Shown in pieces: positions 36,401 to 48,812 of a stretch of 64,000 bases of DNA. The notes beneath the pieces were generated by a model. That model had not been told where the DNA came from, did not search any database, and saw only the letters and a list, made by a program, of their open reading frames with translations. How positions within the stretch are numbered: position 1 is the stretch's first letter; each line of letters opens with the position of its first letter. The stretch is from Euptelea pleiosperma. Lineage: Eukaryota; Streptophyta; Magnoliopsida; Ranunculales; Eupteleaceae. A program made the position numbers and the translations under genes. The stretch lies in the NCBI GenBank assembly GCA_035048495.1, contig CM068547.1:35509289-35573288 (forward strand). The letters are read 5' to 3'.

Positions 36401-37123
36401 CAAAATAAGAGGTCTGGTTGCGAAAATGTCACAAGTTATAGCCTTCGGAATATAACACACAAACTGAGTCCAATTTGAGACGTTGACGCATGGATGGAGC
36501 TAACTTGTTTCGACGGTCCCAAATCATGTTCCAAGACTTAAAATCTGTTGAAAAAATAGTAATGGAAGAGTTAGAGTCCAATTACGAGGTGTGGTTGCGA
36601 AAAATTCACAAGTTATAGGCTTCGGAAGGTAACACACAAACTGAGTCCATTTTGAGACGTTGACGCACGGATGGAGCTAACTTGTTTCGACTGTCACGAT
36701 TCTTGATCCAACAATTCAAATGTGTTGAAACAATGGTAATGGAAAAGATTTAGGCCAATTACGAGGTCCGATTGCGAAAAAGTCACAAGTTATAGGCTTC
36801 GGAATGTAACACACAAACTGAGTCCAATTTGAGACGTTGATGCACGGATTGAGCTAACTTGTTTCGACTGTCAAGAATCTTGTTCCAACACATCAAATGT
36901 GTTGAAACAATAGTAATGGACGAGTTTGAGTCCAATTACGAGGTCCGGTTGCGAAAATGTCACAAGTTATAGGCTTCGGAATATAACACACAAACTGAGT
37001 CCAATTTGAGACGTTGACGCATTGATGGAGCTAACTTGTTTCGACGGTCCCAAATCATGTTCCAACACTTAAAATCTGTTTAAACAATAGTAATGGAATA
37101 GTTGGAGTCCAATTACGAGGTGT
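33405..37123. repeat. Type B HOR copy 4, expanded by 6 monomers (3719 bp)
   Basis: 2657 + 1062 bp. A segment of 6 monomers is present twice: the marker frame starts at 34414 and again at 35476. Its first part has class W markers (about 34118) and its later part class X (GTTGCAACACTTC at about 35467). A hybrid monomer at about 35240-35290 marks the join. Confidence 0.88.
34047..34077. repeat. Perfect 14-bp dyad, third occurrence
   Basis: Same stem and loop, but in a monomer five positions further along the HOR than the first two, where sister copies read GTGTTTAAAC. Confidence 0.88.
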
Positions 37124-39779
37124 GGTTGCGAAAAATTCACAAGTTATAAGCTTCGGAACGTAACACACAAACTGAGTCCAATTTGAGACGTTGATGCACG
37201 GATAGAGCTAACTTGTTTCGACTGTCAAGAATCTTGTTCCAACACATCAAATGTGTTGAAACAATAGTAATGGAAGAGTTTGAGTCCAAAATAAGAGGTC
37301 TGGTTGCGAAAATGTCACAAGTTATAGCCTTCGGAATATAACACACAAACTGAGTCCAATTTGAGACGTTGACGCATGGATGGAGCTAACTTGTTTCGAC
37401 GGTCCCAAATCATGTTCCAAGACTTAAAATCTGTTGAAAAAATAGTAATGGAAGAGTTAGAGTCCAATTACGAGGTGTGGTTGCGAAAAATTCACAAGTT
37501 ATAAGCTTCGGAAGGTAACACACAAACTGAGTCCATTTTGAGACGTTGACGCACGGATGGAGCTAACTTGTTTCGACTGTCACGATTCTTGATCCAACAA
37601 TTCAAATGTGTTGAAACAATGGTAATGGAAAAGATTTAGGCCAATTACGAGGTCCGATTGCGAAAAAGTCACAAGTTATAGGCTTCGGAATGTAACACAC
37701 AAACTGAGTCCAATTTGAGACGTTGATGCACGGATTGAGCTAACTTGTTTCGACTGTCAAGAATCTTGTTCCAACACATCAAATGTGTTTAAACAATAGT
37801 AATGGACGAGTTTGAGTCCAATTACGAGGTCCGGTTGCGAAAATGTCACAAGTTATAGCCTTCGGAATATAACACACAAACTGAGTCCAATTTGAGACGT
37901 TGACGCATGGATGGAGCTAACTTGTTTCGACGGTCCCAAATCATGTTCCAACATTTAAAATCTGTTGAAAAAATAGTAATGGAAGAGTTAGAGTCCAATT
38001 ACGAGGTGTGGTTGCGAAAAATTCACAAGTTATAAGCTTCGGAACGTAACACACAAACTGAGTCCAATTTGAGACGTTGACGCACGGATGGAGCTAACTT
38101 GTTTCGACTGTCACGAATCTTGTTGCAACACTTCAAATGTGTTGAAACAATAGTAATGGAAGAGTTTGAGTCCAATTACGAGGTATGGTTGCGAAAAAGT
38201 CACAAGTTATAAGCTTCGGAATGTAATACACAAACTGAGTCCAATTTGAGACGTTGACGCACGGATGGAGCAAACTTGTTTCGACTGTCACGAATCTTGT
38301 CCCAACACTGCAAATGTGTTGAAACAATAGTAATGGAAGAATTCGAGTCTAATTACGAGGTCCGGTTGCGAAAAAGTCACAAGTTATAGGCTTCGGAATG
38401 TAACACACAAACTGAGTCCAATTTGAGACGTTGATGCACGGATTGAGCTAACTTGTTTCGACTGTTAAGAATCTTATTCCAACACATCAAATGTGTTGAA
38501 ACAATAGTAATGGAAGAGTTTGAGTCCAATTACATGGTCCGATTGCTAAAAGCCCTTAAGTTATAGGCTTCGGAATGTAACAAACGAACTGAGTCCAATT
38601 TGAGACGTTGACGCACGGATAGAGCTAACTTGTTTCGACGGTCCCAAATCATGTTCCAACACTTAAAATCTGTTGAAACAATTGTAATGGAAGAGTTTGA
38701 GTCAAATTACGAGCTCTGGTTGCGAAAACGTCACAAGTTATAGGCTTCGGAATGTAACACACAAACTGAGTCCAATTAGAGACATTGACGAACGGATGGA
38801 GCAAACTTCTTTCGACTGTCCCGAATTTTGCTCCAACACTTCAAATGTGTTGAAACAATAGTAATGGAAGAGTTTGAGTCCAATTACGAGGTTCAGTTGC
38901 GAAAAAGTCACAAGTTATAGGCTTCGGAATGTAACACACAAACTGAGTCCAATTTGAGACGTTGATGCACGGATGGAGCTAACTTGTTTCGACTGTCAAG
39001 AATCTTGTTCCAACACATCAAATGTGTTGAAACAATAGTAATGGAAGAGTTTGAGTCCAAAATAAGAGGTCTGGTTGCGAAAATGTCACAAGTTATAGCC
39101 TTCGGAATATAACACACAAACTGAGTCCAATTTGAGACGTTGACGCATGGATGGAGCTAACTTGTTTCGACGGTCCCAAATCATGTTCCAAGACTTAAAA
39201 TCTGTTGAAAAAATAGTAATGGAAGAGTTAGAGTCCAATTACGAGGTGTGGTTGCGAAAAATTCACAAGTTATAGCTTCGGAAGGTAACACACAAACTGA
39301 GTCCATTTTGAGACGTTGACGCACGGATGGAGCTAACTTGTTTCGACTGTCACGATTCTTGATCCAACAATTCAAATGTGTTGAAACAATGGTAATGGAA
39401 AAGATTTAGGCCAATTACGAGGTCCGATTGCGAAAAAGTCACAAGTTATAGGCTTCGGAATGTAACACACAAACTGAGTCCAATTTGAGACGTTGATGCA
39501 CGGATTGAGCTAACTTGTTTCGACTGTCAAGAATCTTGTTCCAACACATCAAATGTGTTGAAACAATAGTAATGGACGAGTTTGAGTCCAATTACGAGGT
39601 CCGGTTGCGAAAATGTCACAAGTTATAGGCTTCGGAATATAACACACAAACTGAGTCCAATTTGAGACGTTGACGCATTGATGGAGCTAACTTGTTTCGA
39701 CGGTCCCAAATCATGTTCCAACACTTAAAATCTGTTTAAACAATAGTAATGGAATAGTTGGAGTCCAATTACGAGGTGT
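37124..39779. repeat. Type B HOR copy 5 (class X)
   Basis: Class X: GTTGCAACACTTC (about 38123) and CCAACATTTAAAATC (about 37950). One A is missing at about 39273 (TTATAGCTTCGG), and the same loss occurs in copy 9. Confidence 0.88.
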
Positions 39780-42700
39780 GGTTGCGAAAAATTCACAAGT
39801 TATAAGCTTCGGAACGTAACACACAAACTGAGTCCAATTTGAGACGTTGATGCACGGATAGAGCTAACTTGTTTCGACTGTCAAGAATCTTGTTCCAACA
39901 CATCAAATGTGTTGAAACAATAGTAATGGAAGAGTTTGAGTCCAAAATAAGAGGTCTGGTTGCGAAAATGTCACAAGTTATAGCCTTCGGAATATAACAC
40001 ACAAACTGAGTCCAATTTGAGACGTTGACGCATGGATGGAGCTAACTTGTTTCGACGGTCCCAAATCATGTTCCAAGACTTAAAATCTGTTGAAAAAATA
40101 GTAATGGAAGAGTTAGAGTCCAATTACGAGGTGTGGTTGCGAAAAATTCACAAGTTATAAGCTTCGGAAGGTAACACACAAACTGAGTCCATTTTGAGAC
40201 GTTGACGCACGGATGGAGCTAACTTGTTTCGACTGTCACGATTCTTGATCCAACAATTCAAATGTGTTGAAACAATGGTAATGGAAAAGATTTAGGCCAA
40301 TTACGAGGTCCGATTGCGAAAAAGTCACAAGTTATAGGCTTCGGAATGTAACACACAAACTGAGTCCAATTTGAGACGTTGATGCACGGATTGAGCTAAC
40401 TTGTTTCGACTGTCAAGAATCTTGTTCCAACACATCAAATGTGTTTAAACAATAGTAATGGACGAGTTTGAGTCCAATTACGAGGTCCGGTTGCGAAAAT
40501 GTCACAAGTTATAGCCTTCGGAATATAACACACAAACTGAGTCCAATTTGAGACGTTGACGCATGGATGGAGCTAACTTGTTTCGACGGTCCCAAATCAT
40601 GTTCCAACACTTAAAATCTGTTGAAAAAATAGTAATGGAAGAGTTAGAGTCCAATTACGAGGTGTGGTTGCGAAAAATTCACAAGTTATAAGCTTCGGAA
40701 CGTAACACACAAACTGAGTCCAATTTGAGACGTTGACGCACGGATGGAGCTAACTTGTTTCGACTGTCACGAATCTTGTTCCAACACTTCAAATGTGTTG
40801 AAACAATAGTAATGGAAGAGTTTGAGTCCAATTACGAGGTATGGTTGCGAAAAAGTCACAAGTTATAAGCTTCGGAATGTAATACACAAACTGAGTCCAA
40901 TTTGAGACGTTGACGCACGGATGGAGCAAACTTGTTTCGACTGTCACGAATCTTGTCCCAACACTGCAAATGTGTTGAAACAATAGTAATGGAAGAATTC
41001 GAGTCTAATTACGAGGTCCGGTTGCGAAAAAGTCACAAGTTATAGGCTTCGGAATGTAACACACAAACTGAGTCCAATTTGAGACGTTGATGCACGGATT
41101 GAGCTAACTTGTTTCGACTGTTAAGAATCTTATTCCAACACATCAAATGTGTTGAAACAATAGTAATGGAAGAGTTTGAGTCCAATTACATGGTCCGATT
41201 GCTAAAAGCCCTTAAGTTATAGGCTTCGGAATGTAACAAACGAACTGAGTCCAATTTGAGACGTTGACGCACGGATAGAGCTAACTTGTTTCGACGGTCC
41301 CAAATCATGTTCCAACACTTAAAATCTGTTGAAACAATTGTAATGGAAGAGTTTGAGTCAAATTACGAGCTCTGGTTGCGAAAACGTCACAAGTTATAGG
41401 CTTCGGAATGTAACACACAAACTGAGTCCAATTAGAGACATTGACGAACGGATGGAGCAAACTTCTTTCGACTGTCCCGAATTTTGCTCCAACACTTCAA
41501 ATGTGTTGAAACAATAGTAATGGAAGAGTTTGAGTCCAATTACGAGGTTCAGTTGCGAAAAAGTCACAAGTTATAGGCTTCGGAATGTAACACACAAACT
41601 GAGTCCAATTTGAGACGTTGATGCACGGATGGAGCTAACTTGTTTCGACTGTCAAGAATCTTGTTCCAATACATCAAATGTGTTGAAACAATAGTAATGG
41701 AAGAGTTTGAGTCCAAAATAAGAGGTCCGGTTGCGAAAATGTCACAAGTTATAGCCTTCGGAATATAACACACAAACTGAGTCCAATTTGAGACGTTGAT
41801 GCACGGATTGAGCTAACTTGTTTCGACGGTCCCAAATCATGTTCCAACACTTAAAATCTGTTGAAAAAATAGTAATGGAAGAGTTAGAGTCCAATTACGA
41901 GGTGTGGTTGCGAAAAATTCACAAGTTATAAGCTTCGGAACGTAACACACAAACTGAGTCCAATTTGAGACGTTGACGCACGGATGGAGCTAACTTGTTT
42001 CGACTGTCACGATTCTTGATCCAACAATTCAAATGTGTTGAAACAATGGTAATGGAAAAGATTTAGGCCAATTACGAGGTCCGATTGCGAAAAAGTCACA
42101 AGTTATAGGCTTCGGAATGTAACACACAAACTGAGTCCAATTTGAGACGTTGATGCACGGATTGAGCTAACTTGTTTCGACTGTCAAGAATCTTGTTCCA
42201 ACACATCAAATGTGTTGAAACAATAGTAATGGACGAGTTTGAGTCCAATTACGAGGTCCGGTTGCGAAAATGTCACTAAGTTATAGGCTTCGGAATTTAA
42301 CACACGAACTGAGTCCAATTTGAGACGTTGACGCATTGATGAGCTAACTTGTTTCGACGGTCCCAAATCATGTTCCAACACTTAAAATCTGTTGAAACAA
42401 TAGTAATGGAAGAGTTGAGTCCAATTACGAGGTGTGGTTGCGAAAAAGTCACAAGTTATAAGCTTCGGAACGTAACACACAAACTGAGTCCAATTTGAGA
42501 CATTGACGAACGGATGGAGCAAACTTCTTTCGACTGTCCCGAATTTTGCTTCCAACACTTCAAATGTGTTGAAACAATAGTAATGGAAGAGTTTGAGTCC
42601 AATTACGAGGTTCAGTTGCGAAAAAGTCACAAGTTATAGGCTTCGGAATGTAACACACAAACTGAGTCCAATTTGAGACGTTGATGCACGGATGGAGCTA

Positions 42701-43498
42701 ACTTGTTTCGACTGTCAAGAATCTTGTTCCAAACACATCAAATGTGTTGAAACAATAGTAATGAAGAGTTTGAGTCCAAAATAAGAGGTCTGGTTGCGAA
42801 AATGTCACAAGTTATAGCCTTCGGAATATAACACACAAACTGAGTCCAATTTGAGACGTTGACGCATGGATGGAGCTAACTTGTTTCGACGGTCCCAAAT
42901 CATGTTCCAAGACTTAAAATCTGTTGAAAAAATAGTAATGGAAGAGTTAGAGTCCAATTACGAGGTGTGGTTGCGAAAAATTCACAAGTTATAAGCTTCG
43001 AAGGTAACACACAAACTGAGTCCATTTTGAGACGTTGACGCACGGATGGAGCTAACTTGTTTCGACTGTCACGATTCTTGATCCAACAATTCAAATGTGT
43101 TGAAAACAATGGTAATGGAAAAGATTTAGGCCAATTACGAGGTCCGATTGCGAAAAAGTCACAAGTTATAGGCTTCGGAATGTAACACACAAACTGAGTC
43201 CAATTTGAGACGTTGATCGCACGGATTGAGCTAACTTGTTTCGACTGTCAAGAATCTTGTTCCAACACATCAAATGTGTTGAAACAATAGTAATGGAAGA
43301 GTTTGAGTCCAATTACGAGGTCCGGGTTGCGAAAATGTCACAAGTTATAGGCTTCGGAATATAACACACAAACTGAGTCCAATTTGAGACGTTGACGCAT
43401 TGATGGAGCTAACTTGTTTCGACTGTCCCAATCTTGTTCCAACACTTAAATCTGTTTAAACAATAGTAATGGAATAGTTGGAGTCCAATTACGAGGTT
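39780..43498. repeat. Type B HOR copy 6, expanded by 6 monomers (class Y)
   Basis: Class Y: GTTCCAACACTTC (about 40785), CCAACACTTAAAATC (about 40608) and GGATTGAGCTAAC followed by CGGTCCC (about 41801-41830). The extra 6 monomers fall in the part after about 42.4 kb, inside the indel-rich zone, so the expansion needs checking. Confidence 0.8.
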
Positions 43499-46465
43499 GG
43501 TTGCGAAAAAGTCACAAGTTATAAGCTTCGGAACGTAACACACAAACTGAGTCCAATTTGAGACGTTGATGCACGGATTGAGCTAACTTGTTTCGACTGT
43601 CAAGAATCTTGTTCCAACACATCAAATGTGTTGAAACAATAGTAATGGAAGAGTTTGAGTCCAAAATAAGAGGTCTGGTTGCGAAAATGTCACAAGTTAT
43701 AGCCTTCGGAATATAACACACAAACTGAGTCCAATTTGAGACGTTGACGCATGGATGGAGCTAACTTGTTTCGACGGTTCCCAAATCATGTTCCAAGACT
43801 TAAAATCTGTTGAAAAAATAGTAATGGAAGAGTTAGAGTCCAATTACGAGGTGTGGTTGCGAAAATTCACAAGTTATAAGCTTCGGAAGGTAACACACAA
43901 ACTGAGTCCATTTTGAGACGTTGACGCACGGATGGAGCTAACTTGTTTCGACTGTCACGAATCTTGATCCAACAATTCAAATGTGTTTGAAACAATGTAA
44001 TGGAAAAGATTTAGGCCAATTACGAGGTCCGATTGCGAAAAAGTCACAAGTTATAGGCTTCGGAATGTAACACACAAACTGAGTCCAATTTGAGACGTTG
44101 ATGCACGGATTGAGCTAACTTGTTTCGACTGTCAAGAATCTTGTTCAACACATCAAATGTGTTTAAACAATAGTAATGGACGAGTTTGAGTCCAATTACG
44201 AGGTCCGGTTGCGAAAATGTCACAAGTTATAGCCTTCGGAATATAACACACAAACTGAGTCCAATTTGAGACGTTGACGCATGGATGGAGCTAACTTGTT
44301 TCGACGGTCCCAAATCATGTTCCAACATTTAAAATCTGTTGAAAAAATAGTAATGGAAGAGTTAGAGTCCAATTACGAGGTGTGGTTGCGAAAAATTCAC
44401 AAGTTATAAGCTTCGGAACGTAACACACAAACTGAGTCCAATTGAGACGTTGACGCACGGATGGAGCTAACTTGTTTCGACTGTCACGAATCTTGTTGCA
44501 ACACTTCAAATGTGTTGAAACAATAGTAATGGAAGAGTTTGAGTCCAATTACGAGGTATGGTTGCGAAAAAGTCACAAGTTATAAGCTTCGAATGTAATA
44601 CACAAACTGAGTCCAATTTGAGACGTTGACGCACGGATGGAGCAAACTTGTTTCGACTGTCACGAATCTTGTCCCAACACTGCAAATGTGTTGAAACAAT
44701 AGTAATGGAAGAATTCGAGTCTAATTACGAGGTCCCGGTTGCGAAAAAGTCACAAGTTATAGGCTTCGGAATGTAACACACAAACTGAGTCCAATTGAGA
44801 CGTTGATGCACGGATTGAGCTAACTTGTTTCGACTGTTAAGAATCTTATTCCACACACCATCAAATGTGTTGAAACAATAGTAAATGGAAGAGTTTGAGT
44901 CCAATTACATGGTCCGATTGCTAAAAGCCCTTAAGTTATAGGCTTCGGAATGTAACAAACGAACTGAGTCCAATTTGAGGACGTTGACGCACGGATAGAG
45001 CTAACTTGTTTCGACGGTCCCAAATCATGTTCCAACACTTAAAATCTGTTGAAACAATTGTAATGGAAGAGTTTGAGTCAAATTACGAGCTCTGGTTGCG
45101 AAAAACGTCACAAGTTATAGGCTTCGGAATGTAACACACAAACTGAGTCCAATTAGAGACATTGACGAACGGATGGAGCAAACTTCTTTCGACTGTCCCC
45201 GAATTTTGCTCCAACACTTCAAATGTGTTGAAACAATAGTAATGGAAGAGTTGAGTCCAATTACGAGGTTCAGTTGCGAAAAAGTCACAAGTTATAGGCT
45301 TCGGAATGTAACACACAAACTGAGTCCAATTTGAGACGTTGATGCACGGATGGAGCTAACTTGTTTTCGACTGTCAAGAATCTTGTTCCAACACATCAAA
45401 TGTGTTGAAACAATAGTAATGGAAGAGTTTGAGTCCAAAATAAGAGGTCTGGTTGCGAAAATGTCACAAGTTATAGCCTTCGGAATATAACACACAAACT
45501 GAGTCCAATTTGAGACGTTGACGCATGGATGGAGCTAACTTGTTTCGACGGTCCCAAATCATGTTCCAAGACTTAAAATCTGTTGAAAAAATAGTAATGG
45601 AAGAGTTAGAGTCCAATTACGAGGTGTGGTTGCGAAAAATTCACAAGTTATAGGCTTCGGAAGGTAACACACAAACTGAGTCCATTTGAGACGTTGACGC
45701 ACGGATGGAGCTAACTTGTTTCGACTGTCACGATTCTTGATCCAACAATTCAAATGTGTTGAAACAATGGTAATGGAAAAGATTTAGGCCAATTACGAGG
45801 TCCGATTGCGAAAAAGTCACAAGTTATAGGCTTCGGAATGTAACACACAAACTGAGTCCAATTTGAGACGTTGATGCACGATTGAGCTAACTTGTTTCGA
45901 CTGTCAAGAATCTTGTTCCAACACATCAAATGTGTTGAAACAATAGTAATGGACGAGTTTGAGTCCAATTACGAGGTCCGGTTGCGAAAATGTCACAAGT
46001 TATAGGCTTCGGAATATAACACACAAACTGAGTCCAATTTGAGACGTTGACGCATTGATGGAGCTAACTTGTTTCGACGGTCCCAAATCATGTTCCAACA
46101 CTTAAAATCTGTTTAAAACATAGTAATGGAATAGTTGGAGTCCAATTACGAGGTGTGGTTGCGAAAAATTCACAAGTTATAAGCTTCGGAACGTAACACA
46201 CAAACTGAGTCCAATTTGAGACGTTGATGCACGGATAGAGCTAACTTGTTTCGACTGTCAAGAATCTTGTTCCAACACATCAAATGTGTTGAAACAATAG
46301 TAATGGAAGAGTTTGAGTCCAAAATAAGAGGTCTGGTTGCGAAAATGTCACAAGTTATAGCCTTCGGAATATAACACACAAACTGAGTCCAATTTGAGAC
46401 GTTGACGCATGGATGGAGCTAACTTGTTTCGACGGTCCCAAATCATGTTCCAAGACTTAAATCTG
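42270..46465. other. Indel-rich satellite zone, probable low consensus quality
   Basis: About 30 single-base gains or losses relative to sister HOR copies. Examples: GTCACTAAGTTAT (42276), GATCGCACGG (43216), CCGGGTTGCG (43322), CTTCGAATG (44588), GTCCCGG (44734), GTAAATGG (44881), TGTTTTCGAC (45362), GTTTAAAACATAG (46113). Copies 1-4 show essentially none. The changes are scattered and not shared, as expected for uncorrected long-read errors. Confidence 0.75.
43499..46156. repeat. Type B HOR copy 7 (class X)
   Basis: Class X markers GTTGCAACACTTC (about 44495) and CCAACATTTAAAATC (about 44323). It shares ATAGGCTTCGGAAGG (about 45651) with copy 4 (about 36615). The whole copy lies in the indel-rich zone. 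Confidence 0.82.
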
Positions 46466-48812
46466 TTGAAAAAATAGTAATGGAAGAGTTAGAGTCCAAT
46501 TACGAGGTGTGGTTGCGAAAAATTCACAAGTTATAAGCTTCGGAAGGTAACACACAAACTGAGTCCATTTTGAGACGTTGACGCACGGATGGAGCTAACT
46601 TGTTTCGACTGTCACGATTCTTGATCCAACAATTCAAATGTGTTGAAACAATGGTAATGGAAAAGATTTAGGCCAATTACGAGGTCCGATTGCGAAAAAG
46701 TCACAAGTTATAGGCTTCGGAATGTAACACACAAACTGAGTCCAATTTGAGACGTTGATGCACGGATTGAGCTAACTTGTTTCGACTGTCAAGAATCTTG
46801 TTCCAACACATCAAATGTGTTTAAACAATAGTAATGGACGAGTTTGAGTCCAATTACGAGGTCCGGTTGCGAAAATGTCACAAGTTATAGCCTTCGGAAT
46901 ATAACACACAAACTGAGTCCAATTTGAGACGTTGACGCATGGATGGAGCTAACTTGTTTCGACGGTCCCAAATCATGTTCCAACACTTAAAATCTGTTGA
47001 AAAAATAGTAATGGAAGAGTTAGAGTCCAATTACGAGGTGTGGTTGCGAAAAATTCACAAGTTATAAGCTTCGGAACGTAACACACAAACTGAGTCCAAT
47101 TTGAGACGTTGACGCACGGATGGAGCTAACTTGTTTCGACTGTCACGAATCTTGTTCCAACACTTCAAATGTGTTGAAACAATAGTAATGGAAGAGTTTG
47201 AGTCCAATTACGAGGTATGGTTGCGAAAAAGTCACAAGTTATAAGCTTCGGAATGTAATACACAAACTGAGTCCAATTTGAGACGTTGACGCACGGATGG
47301 AGCAAACTTGTTTCGACTGTCACGAATCTTGTCCCAACACTGCAAATGTGTTGAAACAATAGTAATGGAAGAATTCGAGTCTAATTACGAGGTCCGGTTG
47401 CGAAAAAGTCACAAGTTATAGGCTTCGGAATGTAACACACAAACTGAGTCCAATTTGAGACGTTGATGCACGGATTGAGCTAACTTGTTTCGACTGTTAA
47501 GAATCTTATTCCAACACATCAAATGTGTTGAAACAATAGTAATGGAAGAGTTTGAGTCCAATTACATGGTCCGATTGCTAAAAGCCCTTAAGTTATAGGC
47601 TTCGGAATGTAACAAACGAACTGAGTCCAATTTGAGACGTTGACGCACGGATAGAGCTAACTTGTTTCGACGGTCCCAAATCATGTTCCAACACTTAAAA
47701 TCTGTTGAAACAATTGTAATGGAAGAGTTTGAGTCAAATTACGAGCTCTGGTTGCGAAAACGTCACAAGTTATAGGCTTCGGAATGTAACACACAAACTG
47801 AGTCCAATTAGAGACATTGACGAACGGATGGAGCAAACTTCTTTCGACTGTCCCGAATTTTGCTCCAACACTTCAAATGTGTTGAAACAATAGTAATGGA
47901 AGAGTTTGAGTCCAATTACGAGGTTCAGTTGCGAAAAAGTCACAAGTTATAGGCTTCGGAATGTAACACACAAACTGAGTCCAATTTGAGACGTTGATGC
48001 ACGGATGGAGCTAACTTGTTTCGACTGTCAAGAATCTTGTTCCAATACATCAAATGTGTTGAAACAATAGTAATGGAAGAGTTTGAGTCCAAAATAAGAG
48101 GTCCGGTTGCGAAAATGTCACAAGTTATAGCCTTCGGAATATAACACACAAACTGAGTCCAATTTGAGACGTTGATGCACGGATTGAGCTAACTTGTTTC
48201 GACGGTCCCAAATCATGTTCCAACACTTAAAATCTGTTGAAAAAATAGTAATGGAAGAGTTAGAGTCCAATTACGAGGTGTGGTTGCGAAAAATTCACAA
48301 GTTATAAGCTTCGGAACGTAACACACAAACTGAGTCCAATTTGAGACGTTGACGCACGGATGGAGCTAACTTGTTTCGACTGTCACGATTCTTGATCCAA
48401 CAATTCAAATGTGTTGAAACAATGGTAATGGAAAAGATTTAGGCCAATTACGAGGTCCGATTGCGAAAAAGTCACAAGTTATAGGCTTCGGAATGTAACA
48501 CACAAACTGAGTCCAATTTGAGACGTTGATGCACGGATTGAGCTAACTTGTTTCGACTGTCAAGAATCTTGTTCCAACACATCAAATGTGTTGAAACAAT
48601 AGTAATGGACGAGTTTGAGTCCAATTACGAGGTCCGGTTGCGAAAATGTCACAAGTTATAGGCTTCGGAATATAACACACAAACTGAGTCCAATTTGAGA
48701 CGTTGACGCATTGATGGAGCTAACTTGTTTCGACGGTCCCAAATCATGTTCCAACACTTAAAATCTGTTTAAACAATAGTAATGGAATAGTTGGAGTCCA
48801 ATTACGAGGTGT
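46157..48812. repeat. Type B HOR copy 8 (class Y)
   Basis: Class Y markers GTTCCAACACTTC (about 47154), CCAACACTTAAAATC (about 46980) and the GGATTGAGC/CGGTCCC hybrid (about 48181-48210). Confidence 0.88.
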
